Positions 6,894 to 8,978 of a stretch of DNA of 8,978 bases are shown here, piece by piece. This stretch comes from Schwartzia sp. (in: firmicutes). Lineage in GTDB: Bacteria; Bacillota; Negativicutes; Selenomonadales; Selenomonadaceae. The stretch is from contig JAILNL010000184.1 of assembly GCA_024691625.1 (NCBI GenBank), positions 1-8,978 of the forward strand, read 5' to 3'. The notes beneath the pieces are model-generated. The model did not search any database, was not told where the DNA came from, and was given only the letters and a program-made list of their open reading frames with translations. Made by a program: the position numbers and the translations under genes. Position 1 is the stretch's first letter; each line of letters opens with the position of its first letter.

Positions 6894-8266
6894 TACCACT
6901 GAGTCAATGTCACATACAGCATGAGGACACAGCACTCTGCCATGGAAAATGGAAGGAGCTTTTTAAGCACGTCATTGGGGTCCGCTTTTACAAAACCGCT
7001 GAGCCATACATTCTGTGAATTTGTCGGGTCTGCCCCCTGCACCGTACCAACAGCCAGAAATATACCGCACAGCACAGCCGGCGGGATCGTCCCCAACGAC
7101 ATCATCAGTACCGCAATGCCTGCTCCCATTCCGAACATATTAAGAGGACCGCGGTAAAGCGCCGCCGGAGACAAAAGCGTAAAAAAAGCGAATACAGCCC
7201 AGTGCGACTCCGGCACTACTGCCCTCAAAAGAGGATTCAGCACTGCCGCCACCTGCGGGTGCATAACAGAAGATACAAGCATGCCTATTCCCATGAAAAG
7301 GAAAATAACTCCTGCCACATCTTTTATGCCTTCCACAAGTGCCCCTGTAAAAACCTGAACAATCTGCTCAGGACGCACTATAGCAGCTGCGTACAGGGAC
7401 GCGAAAATAAATCCGAAAACTGCCGCAGCCACCGGGTCTACCATGCCGTCGGCTGCCTTTCCGAACCCGAAAACAGCCCGCGCTCCGAATACAATAACAA
7501 TAGGCAGCACCGGCGCCAGAAATGCCGCACCCGGCACCTCACGTCTCTCCTTCACAAGAGATGACGGCTTGCGGTTCAAAACACGTCCCGCCGCCCTGAA
7601 AAAACTTCCCGGCAGCGAAATAATTCCTTTCAAAAGTCCACAGGCAAAACGCCCAAAGGAGCTTTCTCCCGGCTGTTTCACATAAATAAACAGATACGAA
7701 AGCATACCGAGAACCGACAGCGTAAACACCGGCAGATAATAAGACGGCACAACCTCACCGCCAAAAATGCCAATCCATATTCCGTAGCTCGCCGTGTTTG
7801 CGGCAAGCCCTGTACCCAGTGCCAAAAGCTGAAGGATCACGGCATCTATGGGATTGATTCCAGCTCCTGTCATTATGGGCAGAGCAATGGAACCCACCAT
7901 TATTACCGCGCCCAATCCGCTCAGCCCCAGAAAAACAAACACCGTCGCCAGAGACATGACAAGAGCGATAGTCACTGGCTGATCTCCCGCAAGCTCCGCT
8001 GCAGTTTTTATCAGCGCATCTGCTATTCCTGTTTTCATTATTACGCGGGCAAACATCGCGCCGAAAATAACAACAGCCATTGCACTGCCCAGCCTCATAG
8101 CTCCGCCCAAAAGCACAGTATTAAGATACACAGGAGCAGACAGCCCCGATACTGCCGCCACCCACACCGCCATCAGCGGAAGTGCCAGAAGCGTAGACAT
8201 TTTTTTCGTTGCCATCAGTGCCGCAAAAATCACAAATCCTGCTATGATTAAAACTCCGATAGTCAT
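6893..8266 (-). CDS. Multi-spanning inner-membrane transporter, GntP/CitMHS-like (IT superfamily)
   Basis: A 457-residue, strongly hydrophobic protein with about 11-12 predicted membrane segments (roughly 3-20, 24-45, 60-78, 100-135 as a pair, 142-165, 175-196, 246-268, 276-298, 315-335, 355-372, 376-408, 437-455). A basic loop at about 197-245 divides it into two halves. Both halves carry Gly/Ser/Pro-rich breaks (FLGLSGLGAVIMVG at 112-125 and LSPAALYRGPLNMFG at 365-379), as in ion-transporter superfamily carriers of organic anions such as GntP, CitMHS and DcuC. GTVQGADPTNSQNVW (407-421) near the C-terminus may be part of the substrate or ion site. It is the first gene of a pair with the hydantoinase 13 bases downstream, suggesting it imports that enzyme's substrate or a related organic acid. 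The ATG at 8266 follows AAGGAA about 3 bases upstream and GAGAGG about 10 bases upstream. The membrane-carrier call is firm; the exact family and substrate are not. Confidence 0.7.
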   Translation of the reverse strand: MTIGVLIIAGFVIFAALMATKKMSTLLALPLMAVWVAAVSGLSAPVYLNTVLLGGAMRLGSAMAVVIFGAMFARVIMKTGIADALIKTAAELAGDQPVTIALVMSLATVFVFLGLSGLGAVIMVGSIALPIMTGAGINPIDAVILQLLALGTGLAANTASYGIWIGIFGGEVVPSYYLPVFTLSVLGMLSYLFIYVKQPGESSFGRFACGLLKGIISLPGSFFRAAGRVLNRKPSSLVKERREVPGAAFLAPVLPIVIVFGARAVFGFGKAADGMVDPVAAAVFGFIFASLYAAAIVRPEQIVQVFTGALVEGIKDVAGVIFLFMGIGMLVSSVMHPQVAAVLNPLLRAVVPESHWAVFAFFTLLSPAALYRGPLNMFGMGAGIAVLMMSLGTIPPAVLCGIFLAVGTVQGADPTNSQNVWLSGFVKADPNDVLKKLLPFSMAECCVLMLYVTLTQW

Positions 8267-8308
8267 ATTTCCTTGCCTCTCTTTACTCGTATTGAAGTAT
8301 ATATTCGC

Positions 8309-8337
8309 ATAATTTTCGAAAAATCCTTCCTTTTCAA
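8309..8337 (-). promoter_or_regulatory. Candidate promoter of the transporter-hydantoinase unit
   Basis: On the minus strand, TTGAAA (8332-8337, 5 of 6 consensus) is 17 bases from AATTAT (8309-8314, 4 of 6). Transcription would start near 8302 and leave a leader of about 36 bases before the ATG at 8266. The region is A/T-rich, so chance matches are likely; TATACT at 8296-8301 is another possible -10, but it lacks a good -35. Confidence 0.35.
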
Positions 8338-8352
8338 AAATCCTTGCTTTTC
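8319..8352. repeat. Tandem 17-bp direct repeat between divergent genes
   Basis: AAAAATCCTTCCTTTTC (8319-8335) is followed immediately by AAAAATCCTTGCTTTTC (8336-8352); the two units differ at one base. The bases before the first unit end in TTTTCG, a possible trace of a third, decayed copy. The repeat lies between the two candidate divergent promoters and contains the -35 elements of both. It may be a regulator site or simply a small duplication. Confidence 0.8.
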
Positions 8353-8372
8353 TTTCCTATTACAAGTAAAAT
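8344..8372 (+). promoter_or_regulatory. Candidate sigma-A promoter of the YgbA-family gene
   Basis: TTGCTT (8344-8349) and TAAAAT (8367-8372) are separated by 17 bases. The -10 matches at 5 of 6 positions, the -35 at 3 of 6. Transcription would start near 8379, about 30 bases before the ATG at 8410. The Shine-Dalgarno AAGGGTG (8396-8402) lies 7 bases before that ATG. The imperfect dyad ATTTATGT-AT-ATGCAAAT (8371-8388) overlaps the end of the -10 and the start site, a position suited to a repressor, but only the outer bases are symmetric. Confidence 0.5.
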
Positions 8373-8409
8373 TTATGTATATGCAAATCTTTTATAAGGG
8401 TGATATCCA

Positions 8410-8889
8410 ATGAGCTTTTTATCGAATCTTCTTCCGGAACGCTTCCGCAAGAAAGACAAAAATCCGGTCGAGGATCTGAAACAGAATCTTCCGAAGGAAA
8501 AAGCAAATATCAAAAAATCCTTCGCAACCTACTGCAACTCCAATCACGGAACAAAGGACGGCAAACTCTGCCCTAAGTGCAACGCGCTGCTCTCAATCAT
8601 CTTCCCGAAGATGAACCGCTGCCGTTACGGCGTAACAAAACCAATCTGCGACAAATGCGACATGATGTGCTTCGGCGAAGAACACAATGCAGCTTTCATG
8701 GAAATCATGGAAGGCTCCCGCAAGGGAATGCTCATCCGCCATCCTGTAATGACGGTACGCCACAAAATCATGAAAATGGGCGTTGACTACGCAAAGCAGA
8801 AGCAGAACGAAGCCGCTGCGGAGAAACTCGCAAGCCAGCGCAAAGCGAAAAAAGAAAAAAGAGAACGCAGAGAAAAAGCAAATCGCTGA
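8410..8889 (+). CDS. YgbA-family protein ('nitrous oxide-stimulated promoter' family)
   Basis: A 159-residue soluble protein whose core (about residues 33-120) matches the family named for the nitrous oxide-stimulated promoter, with E. coli YgbA as reference. The conserved order is visible: ATYCNSNHG (39-47), LCPKCNALL (53-61), a C71 motif (NRCRYG), KPICDKCDMMCF (77-88) and MLIRHPVMTVRH (107-118). The seven cysteines (42, 54, 57, 71, 80, 83, 87) with His46 suggest metal or iron-sulfur binding, which is inferred. E. coli ygbA belongs to the NsrR nitric-oxide regulon, but the biochemical role is poorly defined. This copy is longer than the roughly 117-residue E. coli protein: it has about 30 extra N-terminal residues and a highly charged Lys/Arg/Glu tail (about 128-159). 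It is the only plus-strand gene here, with its own promoter and terminator, so it is probably monocistronic. Confidence 0.85.
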   Translation: MSFLSNLLPERFRKKDKNPVEDLKQNLPKEKANIKKSFATYCNSNHGTKDGKLCPKCNALLSIIFPKMNRCRYGVTKPICDKCDMMCFGEEHNAAFMEIMEGSRKGMLIRHPVMTVRHKIMKMGVDYAKQKQNEAAAEKLASQRKAKKEKRERREKANR

Positions 8890-8909
8890 TCGGTGCTTCA
8901 TCAGCTTAC

Positions 8910-8935
8910 AAGCCTTCCTCTTTCGGGGAAGGCTT
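8910..8935 (+). terminator. Intrinsic terminator of the YgbA-family gene
   Basis: The inverted repeat AAGCCTTCC (8910-8918) and GGAAGGCTT (8927-8935) is perfect over 9 bp. Two further pairs (T-G and C-G) close a TTTC tetraloop. It is followed by TTCCTAT, with four T's in a row at 8934-8937. It begins 20 bases after the TGA stop of the plus-strand gene. Confidence 0.85.
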
Positions 8936-8978
8936 TTCCTATGTCCACTGATACAAGACAAATCCTATATGAAAGAAG

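Noticed and set aside
6316..7018. Long plus-strand open frames opposite the hydantoinase and transporter
   Set aside because: They are shadows of strongly supported minus-strand genes, with low-complexity, Ser/Arg/His-rich translations and no recognisable domain.
8593..8961. Minus-strand open frame opposite the YgbA-family gene
   Set aside because: It runs through the plus-strand terminator and gives a Phe/His/Ala-rich translation without motifs, while the plus-strand frame has conserved cysteine motifs, a Shine-Dalgarno and a terminator.

Overview
The window looks like ordinary chromosome from a diderm Firmicute of the Negativicutes, probably near Selenomonas. The main clue is a decarboxylase that closely resembles, from memory, the lysine/ornithine decarboxylase of Selenomonas ruminantium: the start MKxFRLxEKE, the catalytic loop and the numbering all match. 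A Bacillus-type DegS kinase and RsbW/RsbU-type regulators fit the same assignment, which is an inference. I see no rRNA, tRNA, CRISPR array, insertion sequence or phage gene.

Layout. Every gene but the last is on the minus strand, so the transcription order runs from right to left. A divergent intergenic region (8267-8409) separates a plus-strand YgbA-family gene (8410-8889, with its own terminator) from a minus-strand pair. That pair is a 457-residue multi-spanning transporter (6893-8266) and, 13 bases downstream, a 713-residue HyuA-type hydantoinase/oxoprolinase subunit (4738-6879) whose Shine-Dalgarno overlaps the transporter stop. A well-formed promoter (4668-4696) then starts a second unit: the PLP-dependent lysine/ornithine decarboxylase (3404-4582), an RsbW-like anti-sigma/serine kinase (2911-3345), and an RsbU-like dCache-HAMP-SpoIIE phosphatase (733-2914). 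A strong hairpin (677-708) ends this unit. A DegS-type histidine kinase (1-614, cut by the window edge at its H-box) follows from a new start.

How the genes fit together. The transporter and HyuA subunit probably form an uptake-plus-hydrolysis unit for a cyclic amide or similar compound. No HyuB partner is present, so the substrate is unknown. In Selenomonas the decarboxylase makes cadaverine or putrescine, and cadaverine is linked to peptidoglycan to hold the outer membrane. The RsbW/RsbU pair would be a partner-switching module in which a sensor phosphatase opposes a kinase.

The main anomaly is that the phosphatase gene is broken twice. A one-base gain in an A6 run (2111-2116) shifts the frame, and an in-frame TAA (1417-1419) interrupts the catalytic domain just before its first metal-binding motif. 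All the catalytic residues are still encoded. Other points of interest are a 17-bp tandem repeat that carries the -35 elements of both candidate divergent promoters, and a candidate degS promoter that overlaps the preceding terminator. I did not find a convincing novel system.
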